From assembly GCA_021650895.1 (NCBI GenBank), contig CP091278.1:1145659-1209658 (forward strand): a DNA stretch of 64,000 bases, read 5' to 3'. The notes beneath the pieces were generated by a model. The model was not told the DNA's origin, searched no databases, and saw only the letters and a list, made by a program, of their open reading frames with translations. Within the stretch, counting starts at the first letter, position 1. Every line of letters starts with the position of its first letter. This stretch comes from Candidatus Jettenia sp. Lineage in GTDB: Bacteria; Planctomycetota; Brocadiia; Brocadiales; Brocadiaceae. Positions 17,401 to 25,201 of this stretch are shown in pieces. A program made the position numbers and the translations under genes.

Positions 17401-18903
17401 GTGGCTAATATAAAAGAAAAACAAACAACATCTACGGCAGATAATAAAGGAAAAAAACGGAAAGGCAAATTACGGGAAAATATTGAATCCATAGCGATTG
17501 CCATTGCACTCGCCTTTGCCATCCGCTATTTTGTAATAGAAGCATTTAAAATCCCAACAGGCTCTATGGCGCCCACCTTGCTGGGGGAACACAAAGATGT
17601 AAAATGTCCAAATTGTGGCTGGTTCTTTTATGCAGATCGTAATACGGAAATCGCTCTATGTCCTAATTGCCAGGCTGAAACAAATATCTCTATGTACTGT
17701 AGTACTTGTAACGATAGAATCCGGTACAATTGGCCTGCATGGCTATGGAGGAAGGGAACATGTCCAAAATGCCAAATTACTATTCCCTGGTCAGATTTAT
17801 CGAATCGCGTACTTCATGGCGGGAACAGGATTCTTGTTAATAAATTTTGGTATAAATTTAAAAATCCAGAACGCTGGGATGTTATGGTATTTATCTATCC
17901 TTTGTATGACCTTACGTGCAAAGGGTGTTATACACAACTGCCTGATACGGAATGGAGTGAGGGATTGCGCTGTCCCCGATGCGGTTCAACACGATTTTCA
18001 AAAAAGAAGAAAAATTATATTAAAAGACTTGTTGGTTTACCAGGGGAGAAACTACAGATTATTAACGGCGATATCTATATCAACGATAGGATACAAAGAA
18101 AACCCCAAAAAATACAGGACACCCTGTGGTTGCCTGTCTACAATAGCCATTATCCGGCAAAAGACGAAAATACCCCACTATGGATAGCCGATAGCAAAGC
18201 GTGGAAGATTGATAAAGAATCGCTCATCCTGAACACTATTTCAGATGGAAACTCACCGGTATCTATGGTAACGTTTGGACGGAAAATTTCTGACCAAAAT
18301 GGTTACAACAGGGGCAGTAATAGCGAAATGGGGGATATAAAGATTAGCTTTGATGTAACACCATCAAAAGGATCTCATTATCTGGAGCTTGCCTTGGAAA
18401 GAAACCAGGATGTATTTACCGCTATTATCCCAACCAGCGATGTGGATAAAAAAGGTCGCCTTACAAAATCAGGAAACGTTGTCCTGGAAAAGGATATCCA
18501 TTTACAAACAGGACAAAAACATACGTTAGAGTTTTCACATGTCGATCGTATTGTCTCTCTCCGGATAGATGATAAAGAAGTTTTCTCTTTTGATAATGAC
18601 GATGGAACGATACCGGCACCACGTCCATTTGATGTGAGTCGAATTCATTTCGGCGGTGGTCACGTACACGCAACTTTTGAAAATATCAAAATCTTTCACG
18701 ATATTTATTATACCAATCTTTCTCCTAATGCATGGGGAACAGAACAACCAATCCAGTTAGGAGAAAAGGATTATTTTATGCTTGGTGATAATAGCAGGAA
18801 TAGTAACGACAGCCGTGTGTGGAAGTTTGTTCCGGAGAAGAATATCGTTGGAAAAGCATTCTTTGTATTCTGGCCGCTGGATACTATCAAGTTTATCAAA
18901 TAG
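17401..18903 (+). CDS. lepB: Signal peptidase I with inserted zinc ribbons and a large C-terminal-half insertion
   Basis: I chose the GTG at 17401 because GAGG lies 6 nt upstream; the ATG at 17389 overlaps that GAGG. The protein (about 500 residues) has one N-terminal membrane helix (about 29-47) and the catalytic Ser in KIPTGSMAPTL (Ser55). The base Lys is in YIKRLVGLPGE, and the late GDN box is LGDNSRNSNDSR. Three CxxC...CxxC pairs lie between Ser and Lys: CPNCGW..CPNC, CSTCND..CPKC and CKGCYT..CPRC, which look like zinc ribbons. A segment of roughly 200 residues with a lectin- or laminin-G-like feel separates the PGE box from the GDN box. Usual enzymes are 250-320 residues. It follows lepA. 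The upstream 50 nt resembles a dispersed repeat (TCTGCGTTCTCTGTGG). Confidence 0.9.
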   Translation: MANIKEKQTTSTADNKGKKRKGKLRENIESIAIAIALAFAIRYFVIEAFKIPTGSMAPTLLGEHKDVKCPNCGWFFYADRNTEIALCPNCQAETNISMYCSTCNDRIRYNWPAWLWRKGTCPKCQITIPWSDLSNRVLHGGNRILVNKFWYKFKNPERWDVMVFIYPLYDLTCKGCYTQLPDTEWSEGLRCPRCGSTRFSKKKKNYIKRLVGLPGEKLQIINGDIYINDRIQRKPQKIQDTLWLPVYNSHYPAKDENTPLWIADSKAWKIDKESLILNTISDGNSPVSMVTFGRKISDQNGYNRGSNSEMGDIKISFDVTPSKGSHYLELALERNQDVFTAIIPTSDVDKKGRLTKSGNVVLEKDIHLQTGQKHTLEFSHVDRIVSLRIDDKEVFSFDNDDGTIPAPRPFDVSRIHFGGGHVHATFENIKIFHDIYYTNLSPNAWGTEQPIQLGEKDYFMLGDNSRNSNDSRVWKFVPEKNIVGKAFFVFWPLDTIKFIK

Positions 18904-18925
18904 TCTTAACTCAGAAAAACAAACC

Positions 18926-18971
18926 CCCAGAGGCACAAAGGCTTTCTTTATACAGCCTTTATGCCTCCGGG
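18926..18971. other. Long hairpin between lepB and lptB
   Basis: Positions 18926-18942 and 18955-18971 pair in three blocks (CCC/GGG, GAGGCA/TGCCTC, AAAGGC/GCCTTT) separated by single mismatches. No T run follows, so it is not a classic terminator. It may be a repeat-derived or processing structure. Confidence 0.5.
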
Positions 18972-18999
18972 AATTAAAGGTTTTAGCTAAAGGTTTATT

Positions 19000-19812
19000 A
19001 TGAATTTATTAAGGGCAGAAGGTTTAACAAAATCATACGGCAAACGTATTGTCGTCAATCAGGTTAGTTTTGAAATCAATGATGGGGAAATTGTAGGATT
19101 ACTTGGTCAAAACGGAGCGGGAAAGAGCACCTCATTCAATATGATTATCGGTACTATTCAGCCAGATAGCGGCCGGGTGATCTTCCGAAATGAGGATATC
19201 ACTGATTCTCCCATATATCTTCGTGCCCGAAAAGGGATGGGTTATCTATGCCAGGAAACATCTGTCTTCCAACGTTTAACGGTAGAGGAAAATATCCTTG
19301 CTATCCTTGAAACACATCGATACAATTCTGACGAAAAATACAAGCGACTGATAGAATTACTTACCGAATTTAATCTGAAGCCATTATCAAAAAATAAAGC
19401 ATGTACCCTTTCGGGTGGAGAAAGAAGGCGGTTGGAAATTGCACGGGCGCTTGCCAGTTCTCCGGCTATGATTCTTTTAGATGAACCATTTACCGGCGTT
19501 GATCCTATTGCAGTAAATGAGGTACAGGATATCCTTTTACGATTAAAAAGCAAAGGTATTGGCTTACTGATAACCGACCATAACGTCCGTGAAGCCCTTA
19601 GTATCACAACACGCTCTTATATTATCAACGCAGGTACTGTCGTTGCCAGCGGCACTACACAGGAAATCTTAAGCAATCCCATTGCGCGCCAATCTTATTT
19701 AGGGAATAATTTCCCCACCAGCGAGCAGAGACTAACAGACTTTAACACCAAAGGCAAAAAACCGAAAGATGCCAATCAAAAACCTATCGCTCGTAAAGAT
19801 GCAATCTATTAA
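19000..19812 (+). CDS. lptB: LPS export ABC transporter ATP-binding protein
   Basis: This 270-residue ATPase matches LptB, which with LptF and LptG extracts lipopolysaccharide from the inner membrane. The Walker A is GQNGAGKSTSFNMI. The Q-loop region YLCQETSVFQRLTVEENI is the LptB-typical form. The signature is LSGGERRRLEIARAL, Walker B is MILLDEPFTGVDPIAV, and TDHNVREAL contains the switch His. The protein is about 30 residues longer than the usual 240, owing to a Lys-rich C-terminal tail. Together with the heptose genes at 59407-62121 it implies an LPS-bearing outer membrane. Confidence 0.93.
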   Translation: MNLLRAEGLTKSYGKRIVVNQVSFEINDGEIVGLLGQNGAGKSTSFNMIIGTIQPDSGRVIFRNEDITDSPIYLRARKGMGYLCQETSVFQRLTVEENILAILETHRYNSDEKYKRLIELLTEFNLKPLSKNKACTLSGGERRRLEIARALASSPAMILLDEPFTGVDPIAVNEVQDILLRLKSKGIGLLITDHNVREALSITTRSYIINAGTVVASGTTQEILSNPIARQSYLGNNFPTSEQRLTDFNTKGKKPKDANQKPIARKDAIY

Positions 19813-19844
19813 ATAATGTCTGGTCATGTAAAGGAGTAATTACT

Positions 19845-20072
19845 ATGCCAATATACGAATTTCAATGCAACCAGTGCAATACAAAGTTTGACGAATATTT
19901 CCGGAGTGCATCCGAACAGAAAGAGCTCTTTTGTCCATCCTGTCAGAGTAATCATATCCATAAGTTATTCTCCCTATTTGGAATGTCTGCAGGGAGTGGT
20001 GGAAACGGCGATTCCGGTGGTTCTGGCAGTTGTGGTAGTTGCACTGCTTCCACCTGTACCGGATGTTCCTAA
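19845..20072 (+). CDS. FmdB-type zinc ribbon protein
   Basis: This 75-residue protein starts MPIYEFQCNQCNTKFDEYF and continues to FCPSCQSNHIHKLFS, giving the CxxC...CxxC zinc ribbon of the FmdB/CxxC_CXXC_SSSS family. The tail is rich in Gly, Ser and Cys (SCGSCTASTCTGCS), usual for the family. Family members are small putative regulatory proteins of unclear role. An AAGGAG site precedes the ATG. It lies alone between lptB and the HIT gene. Confidence 0.85.
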   Translation: MPIYEFQCNQCNTKFDEYFRSASEQKELFCPSCQSNHIHKLFSLFGMSAGSGGNGDSGGSGSCGSCTASTCTGCS

Positions 20073-20175
20073 GAGAATATGATTATTCATAGACAAGGTA
20101 ATAATTTTAACCGCATAAACTCCTGCAATTATTCACCTGATCAGATTGCATTTACTGTATAAGAGACTATAAAAA

Positions 20176-20652
20176 ATGAAGAATATTTGGGCACCCTGGC
20201 GCATAACATATATACAAGAATCTTCTCAAGAAAACGGTTGTTTCTTATGTAACGCATTTCAGGATAATCAGGATAAGAAACATCTCGTTATTTATCGGGG
20301 TAAAGAGTGTTTCTGCATCCTTAACAGATACCCATACAACAGTGGACACCTGATGATTACGCCTAACAAACATAAAGCAGATATTTCTGATCTTACCGAT
20401 GAAGAAATGCTGGAGATTATGAAATTGACAAGGGATATGAAAGAAACCCTTACGAAAATAATGAAACCCGAAGGATTCAATATCGGTATAAACCTGGGAA
20501 AACCAGCCGGAGCAGGTCTTATTGGCCATTTCCATCTCCATATCGTACCCCGTTGGGGAGGTGATACCAATTTTATGCCTGTCATTTCAGACGTAAAGGT
20601 TATCCCACAATCTCTGGAAGATATCCATAAAGAATTCAAAAAATATTGGTAA
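20176..20652 (+). CDS. HIT domain nucleotide hydrolase/transferase
   Basis: This 158-residue protein is a histidine-triad protein. GHFHLHIVPRWGGD carries the H-x-H-x-H catalytic triad. MKNIWAPWRITYI and the CFLCNAF cysteines at the N-terminus match the FHIT/Ap4A-phosphorylase-like branch, which handles diadenosine polyphosphates or AMP esters. Its precise substrate cannot be decided from sequence. It ends 9 nt before dgt. A 111-bp copy of the junction between the two genes recurs at 23408-23518. Confidence 0.88.
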   Translation: MKNIWAPWRITYIQESSQENGCFLCNAFQDNQDKKHLVIYRGKECFCILNRYPYNSGHLMITPNKHKADISDLTDEEMLEIMKLTRDMKETLTKIMKPEGFNIGINLGKPAGAGLIGHFHLHIVPRWGGDTNFMPVISDVKVIPQSLEDIHKEFKKYW

Positions 20653-20661
20653 ATTATCTAT

Positions 20662-21816
20662 ATGTTGACACGAGAAGAAATCGAAACCAGAGAAGAACGT
20701 GAGCTTGCCTCTTATGCCATGAAAAGTAAGGATTCCAGGGGCAGAAAATATCCGGAGGAGGAGCACTATTATCGCGGTATCTATCAACGGGACCGGGATC
20801 GTATTATCCATTCTACAGCATTCAGGCGCCTTGAGTATAAAACTCAGGTTTTTGTAAATCACGAAGGAGATTATTACCGGACCAGGTTAACCCATACCAT
20901 TGAGGTCTCACAAATTGCACGAACCATCGCCCGGGCTTTGAATCTCAATGAGGATCTTGCAGAGGCTATCGCACTTGCGCATGATCTTGGCCATACCCCT
21001 TTTGGGCATTCAGGTGAAGATGCCTTGAAAAAGTTGATGGAAGGACATGGAGGGTTTGAACACAACCTTCACGGACTTCGCGTTGTTGACATCCTTGAAC
21101 AAAAATATCCGGACTTTCCGGGATTAAATTTATCATGGGAGTTAAAGGAATCCATCGTAAAGCATAAATCTCCTTACGATAATACCTCGGTTTCAGCAGA
21201 ATATAATACCAATGAGCAACCGTTACTTGAAGCACAAATTGTGGATAAAGCAGATTCCATTGCTTACGATAACCACGATCTCGACGACAGTTTAAAGGCA
21301 GGCATTATTACTCATGATGAGCTACTATCGGTCGAATTATGGCGGGAAACCCAGAAAAAAGTTAAACAAGAATATACAATCCACGATCATGATGTATTAA
21401 TCGCACAAACCATTAAAGCCCTCATTAATATTGAGGTTATTGATCTCCTTGAAAACACGGTATCCAGAATTAAGCATGAGGGTATACAGTGCGTCCAGGA
21501 TGTAAGAAAATACCCGGGCACCATTGTATCCTTCTCCCCATTGCTATCCGAGCAAAAGAAGAAACTTCAACAGTTTCTCTTCAGAAATGTGTACCAACAC
21601 TACCGGGTAGCCCGAATGGCAGATAAAGCAAAGCGTTTTTTGGAAGAACTATTCACCGCTTTTATCAAAAACCCGAAACAACTTCCTCTTGAATATCAAA
21701 AATGGATAGAAAAAGCCGGGCTTTATCAAGGTGTTTGCGATTATATCGCAGGAATGACAGATCGTTTTGCGCAGGATGAATACAAAAAGCTGTTCTATCC
21801 ATACGAGAGGGTTTGA
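20662..21816 (+). CDS. dgt: dGTP triphosphohydrolase-like protein
   Basis: This 384-residue HD-domain enzyme of the Dgt family hydrolyses dNTPs to the nucleoside and triphosphate. HSTAFRRLEYKTQVF and RTRLTHTIEVSQIARTIAR lie before the metal-binding segment AHDLGHTPFGHSGED, which carries the HD pair. DKADSIAYDNHDLDD supplies the distal Asp. Length fits the short Dgt-like class. It follows the HIT gene by 9 nt and ispD starts just after its stop. The beginning of this gene is present as a second, degraded copy at 23408-23518. Confidence 0.92.
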   Translation: MLTREEIETREERELASYAMKSKDSRGRKYPEEEHYYRGIYQRDRDRIIHSTAFRRLEYKTQVFVNHEGDYYRTRLTHTIEVSQIARTIARALNLNEDLAEAIALAHDLGHTPFGHSGEDALKKLMEGHGGFEHNLHGLRVVDILEQKYPDFPGLNLSWELKESIVKHKSPYDNTSVSAEYNTNEQPLLEAQIVDKADSIAYDNHDLDDSLKAGIITHDELLSVELWRETQKKVKQEYTIHDHDVLIAQTIKALINIEVIDLLENTVSRIKHEGIQCVQDVRKYPGTIVSFSPLLSEQKKKLQQFLFRNVYQHYRVARMADKAKRFLEELFTAFIKNPKQLPLEYQKWIEKAGLYQGVCDYIAGMTDRFAQDEYKKLFYPYERV

Positions 21817-21818
21817 AT

Positions 21819-22502
21819 ATGAAAGTGTCAGCAATTTTAGTGGGAGCAGGCCTTGGGTTACGGATGGGTGGATCTGTCAAAAAGCCATTTTTACAGCTCC
21901 GTGGTAAGCCAATATTCCTCCATACTATTGAACGTTTTTCACAAGTCGATACCATTCGTGAAATTATTTTTGTTATCGGTGAAACTGAAATAAAATCGCT
22001 CTGTGAGCAATGGAAAACGGTTTTGGATACTTATAAGGTTAAAAAAATTATTCCTGGCGGCAAAAGACGTCAGGACAGTGTCTATCATGGGCTTTGCCAA
22101 GCAGCAGCAGATGCTGAGATTATACTTATTCATGATATTGTAAGGCCACTGGTGAGAAAAGAGCATATTGAAGCCGTTATAGATAAAGTAAGAGAATCAC
22201 AGGCGGCTATCCTTGCAGCACCCATGAAAGCGACCGTTAAAGAAACAGGAAATGATTTATTCATCCAACGGACTATCCCGAGAAGCAGCTTATGGATGGC
22301 TCAAACCCCCCAGGGGTTTGAGAAGCATCTCATTCTCAAGGTATTTCACGAGCTTAAAAATTCAGAGAGAGAGTTTACGGATGATGCTGAAATGGTGGAA
22401 AAAGCAGGCTATCCTGTCTGTATCGTCCCCGGTTCAGATGAAAATATTAAAATTACAACGCCTGAGGATATCCGTCTCGCAGAAGCATTACTTTTACCAT
22501 AA
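21819..22502 (+). CDS. ispD: 2-C-methyl-D-erythritol 4-phosphate cytidylyltransferase
   Basis: The start is the ATG at 21819, with GAGAGG 8 nt upstream; an in-frame TTG at 21813 overlaps the dgt stop. The 227-residue protein performs the third step of the MEP isoprenoid pathway. VGAGLGLRMGG is the nucleotide-binding loop (variant of AGGxGxRM). GGKRRQDSVYHGL, HDIVRPLV, AQTPQGF and FTDDAEMVE are the remaining family motifs. Isoprenoids feed quinone and hopanoid synthesis. Coupled with dgt. Confidence 0.93.
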   Translation: MKVSAILVGAGLGLRMGGSVKKPFLQLRGKPIFLHTIERFSQVDTIREIIFVIGETEIKSLCEQWKTVLDTYKVKKIIPGGKRRQDSVYHGLCQAAADAEIILIHDIVRPLVRKEHIEAVIDKVRESQAAILAAPMKATVKETGNDLFIQRTIPRSSLWMAQTPQGFEKHLILKVFHELKNSEREFTDDAEMVEKAGYPVCIVPGSDENIKITTPEDIRLAEALLLP

Positions 22503-22512
22503 ATAGTAATTT

Positions 22513-23184
22513 ATGAAAAAAATTTTTATCATAATTGTTTTTATTCCTTGTACCTATCTTTCTCCGTATATCTCATCAGCCAGCACATATCAGCACAATA
22601 CATCTACGGTTGACCGGAGCTCACTTGCGACAGAGATGTTACATCAGGAATTTGAGACGATAAGAAGGGTACTCCACATCCTGGAAAAAGCCTCCCATTA
22701 TCTCGACAAGGGTAAGCCAGTTTCTCAGAAAACGTTTAGTAACATTATAGAAATTATTAAAGAGTTTTCGGACAAATGCCATCAAGAGAAAGAAGACAAG
22801 GTACTGTTTCCACTTATGAAGGACAAGGAAGAAGGGAAAAAGAAAGATCTTTTGGGACGGTTACTTATGGAGCATGTAACTTCACGTGACAAAATACGGG
22901 ATCTATCTGTATCACTCAATAATCTTTATCTCGGTAAAAAGGCAAAAAAGAAGCTCACCAAAATTGCCTATGCCTATATCAAACATACCAGGAAACATAT
23001 TCAAACAGAGGAAAAAGTTCTCTTCCCCTGGGTAAATAAGGTATTAACTCATGATGAACAAATACTATTAAAAAATAAATTTGAGGCCTTGGAGAAGAAT
23101 GATATTGAAACCGGCGTTCATGAGAAGTATATTGCTATGATTGAAGAGATTGAGAAGCAACTAGAAATTTGCCCCGAGTTCTAG
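22513..23184 (+). CDS. Exported hemerythrin-domain protein
   Basis: This 223-residue protein has a signal peptide (residues 1 to about 23, ending ISSAS). A hemerythrin HHE four-helix domain follows. Candidate di-iron ligands are His in LHQEFE, His and Glu in CHQEKEDKVLFP, His in EHVTSRD and the His/Glu in HTRKHIQTEEKVLFPW. This resembles YtfE/RIC-type hemerythrins that bind O2 or NO or repair iron centres, but those are cytoplasmic. An exported form in an NO- and hydrazine-metabolising planctomycete could act in NO or O2 sensing or scavenging; this is inference. The stop codon lies within the left end of the element at 23181. Confidence 0.85.
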   Translation: MKKIFIIIVFIPCTYLSPYISSASTYQHNTSTVDRSSLATEMLHQEFETIRRVLHILEKASHYLDKGKPVSQKTFSNIIEIIKEFSDKCHQEKEDKVLFPLMKDKEEGKKKDLLGRLLMEHVTSRDKIRDLSVSLNNLYLGKKAKKKLTKIAYAYIKHTRKHIQTEEKVLFPWVNKVLTHDEQILLKNKFEALEKNDIETGVHEKYIAMIEEIEKQLEICPEF

Positions 23185-23372
23185 TACACTGTCAACTTAA
23201 TTTATTATAATAGACTCTCTCGTATGTGTCATTGCGAGGGGTATTTTCCCGAAGCAATCTCTTTTGAAATATCCAGGGAATTGCTTCGGACACTACCCTC
23301 GCAATGACACAGCCACATGCAGTTGAACCGATACAAATCGTATTATCATGAATTATATTGACAGTGTACTAG
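23181..23372. mobile_element. MITE-like non-coding element with 15-bp inverted ends
   Basis: CTAGTACACTGTCAA (23181-23195) is the exact reverse complement of TTGACAGTGTACTAG (23358-23372). If CTAG is a palindromic target duplication, the true ends would be an 11-bp inverted repeat. Inside, GTGTCATTGCGAGGG (about 23226-23240) pairs with CCCTCGCAATGACAC (23296-23310), and GAAGCAATCTC/GAATTGCTTC forms an inner arm. No protein is encoded. The left end supplies the stop codon of the hemerythrin gene. Confidence 0.7.
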
Positions 23373-23379
23373 TTACATA

Positions 23380-23555
23380 GGACACAGATAAACACAGATA
23401 AAAACCGTAAAGAATTCAAAAAATATTGGTAAATTACTTATATGTTGGCACGAGAAGAAATCGAATCCAAAGAAAAGCGTGAGCTTGCCTCTTATGCCAT
23501 GAAAAGTAAGGATTCCAGTAAAAACCGTCTTAATAGTCCATGTCTATCTGTGTCC
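23380..23555. repeat. ACACAGAT-type inverted pair, split by the HIT-dgt fragment
   Basis: GGACACAGATA (23380-23390) is the reverse complement of TATCTGTGTCC (23545-23555). AACACAGATA follows the left arm. It is the same family as at 1473-1596. Removing the segment 23409-23528 joins the arms into a compact repeat, which suggests the insertion came later. Confidence 0.6.
23408..23518 (+). pseudogene. Duplicated fragment of the HIT-dgt junction
   Basis: These 111 bp align without gaps to 20628-20738 (constant offset 2780), with 7 mismatches counted by hand. The copy holds the last codons and stop of the HIT gene, the intergenic region and the first 26 codons of dgt. It is flanked by identical 10-bp direct repeats, TAAAAACCGT, at 23399-23408 and 23519-23528. 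The flanks look like a target site duplication or the footprint of a templated repair insertion. It has no function that I can see. Confidence 0.9.
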
Positions 23556-23563
23556 AAATCTAT

Positions 23564-24706
23564 TTACAAAATTACCATATTGTCCCGATGAATAATCTCA
23601 TCATAAAGTTTATAACCAAGTATTTTAGTAATAGAAGACGTACTACATCCCTTAATCTTTTCAATCTCCTCGGAAGAATAGTTTGTCAGGCCTTTAGCAA
23701 ACATCGCTCCATCCCCTTTTTTACAAATAGAAATAGTATCTCCTTTATCAAAAGCACCCTCTACCGATACGATGCCTGTAGCAAGTAAGCTCTTCCCTTT
23801 TTCGGTTAAGGCGCTCATAGCTCCATCATCAACATAGATTTTACCTTTTGGCTTTATAGTAAAACCGATCCATCTCTTACGGTTTGCAAGCTTTTCCTTT
23901 TTCGGGAGAAACAAGGTACCCATATCCTCACCCTGCACAATCCTTTTTAATACCTTATCCATTCTCCCATTTGCAATAATCACCGCTTCTCCTGCTTTTA
24001 CTACAACAGATACAGCTTCTAACTTCGTCTGCATTCCCCCCACGCCTCTTTGTGTTTTTGAGTTAAATGCCAATTGTTTAATCTCATCAGAAACATCTTC
24101 CACAACAGGAATAACCGTTGCTTTATTTTTCGCTGTTGGACATCTATCATAGAGCCCATCAACAGAAGAGAGGATAATAAGTAATTCTGCATTCAGGAGA
24201 TTTGTGACCATTGCAGAGAGCGCGTCATTATCGCCAAACTTGATTTCTTCCACAGAAATGGTATCGTTTTCATTTACTACAGGAATGGCATTGAGTTGAA
24301 ATAATGTATGAATCGTATTGCAGGTATTCAAATACCTTTGCCTGTCTTCAAAATCTTCACGGGTAAGGAGTATTTGAGCTGCATGGTAACCGTGGAGTTT
24401 AAAACACGCATCATACATACTAATCAATTTACTCTGACCAATTGCAGCTACCGCCTGCAGCTCTGGCAATGTACCTGGCCTCTTCTCGATACCAAGCTCT
24501 CCCATCCCTGAACCAATCGCCCCGGAGCTTACCACCACCACACGGTATCCCATCTTCTTTAATTCTACAACCTGCCCTGCCAAACCCTTGATCTGTTCTT
24601 TATCCAAATATCCATTATCAGTAGTCAAAACTCCTGTCCCTATCTTGATAACGATCTTTTTTACCTTCAATAGAACCTTGCTTCGCATCTCATCCTTTAA
24701 TTTCAT
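23564..24706 (-). CDS. proB: Glutamate 5-kinase with PUA domain
   Basis: This 380-residue protein performs the first step of proline synthesis, phosphorylating L-glutamate. VIKIGTGVLTT is the kinase N-terminus, VVSSGAIGSGMGELG the glycine loop, VNENDTISVEEIKFGDNDALSAMV the glutamate-binding block, and QRGVGGMQTKLEAV the ATP-site segment. The last 90 residues (KPKGKIYVDDGAMSAL onward) are the PUA domain found in longer ProB proteins. A later start at 24688 (MRSKVLL) is also possible. proA is not adjacent. Confidence 0.94.
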   Translation of the reverse strand: MKLKDEMRSKVLLKVKKIVIKIGTGVLTTDNGYLDKEQIKGLAGQVVELKKMGYRVVVVSSGAIGSGMGELGIEKRPGTLPELQAVAAIGQSKLISMYDACFKLHGYHAAQILLTREDFEDRQRYLNTCNTIHTLFQLNAIPVVNENDTISVEEIKFGDNDALSAMVTNLLNAELLIILSSVDGLYDRCPTAKNKATVIPVVEDVSDEIKQLAFNSKTQRGVGGMQTKLEAVSVVVKAGEAVIIANGRMDKVLKRIVQGEDMGTLFLPKKEKLANRKRWIGFTIKPKGKIYVDDGAMSALTEKGKSLLATGIVSVEGAFDKGDTISICKKGDGAMFAKGLTNYSSEEIEKIKGCSTSSITKILGYKLYDEIIHRDNMVIL

Positions 24707-24928
24707 CTATACGCCAATCAAATTAAATAAGGCATAGAAATTCCATACAATTATTATCTTCTTCACCTCTATAAAATGTAATATTATACAAAAATAATTA
24801 TTCAATATTAAACGAAAAACCATCTTCAAATATTTCCTGCTTAAGGGATTAACAAAAGGCAATCCAGGTTTTATGCAATTCACGACACATACTATAAAGC
24901 GCACAAATTTTATTTAGCCTCAATTGTT

Positions 24929-24963
24929 TTTTAATAATAATTACAAAATAGTTATTATTAAAA
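24929..24963. repeat. Perfect AT-rich inverted repeat in the proB/kinase intergenic region
   Basis: TTTTAATAATAA (24929-24940) and TTATTATTAAAA (24952-24963) form a perfect 12-bp inverted repeat with an 11-nt loop. It lies in the 495-bp AT-rich gap between the divergent proB and histidine kinase genes, which otherwise shows no recognised feature. It could be an operator or a chance product of AT richness. Confidence 0.45.
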
Positions 24964-25201
24964 CACATAAATAATTATATTTTAATTACTTATAAAATTC
25001 AAAAAAACAATTACCTGTAACAGAATATTCCTGATATAATCAATAATTGATTTAGTAAGTATTTTATAAAGATATTTTAGAGCCATGATAGATACTAATT
25101 TTAGTTTTTTCTTCAATACAATCAAACAATATGTCCCTTTGAGATAGTATCAGTTCTAAAATTATTTTGCACTAAGATACAGCTTCTATTTGAGATAAAT
25201 T

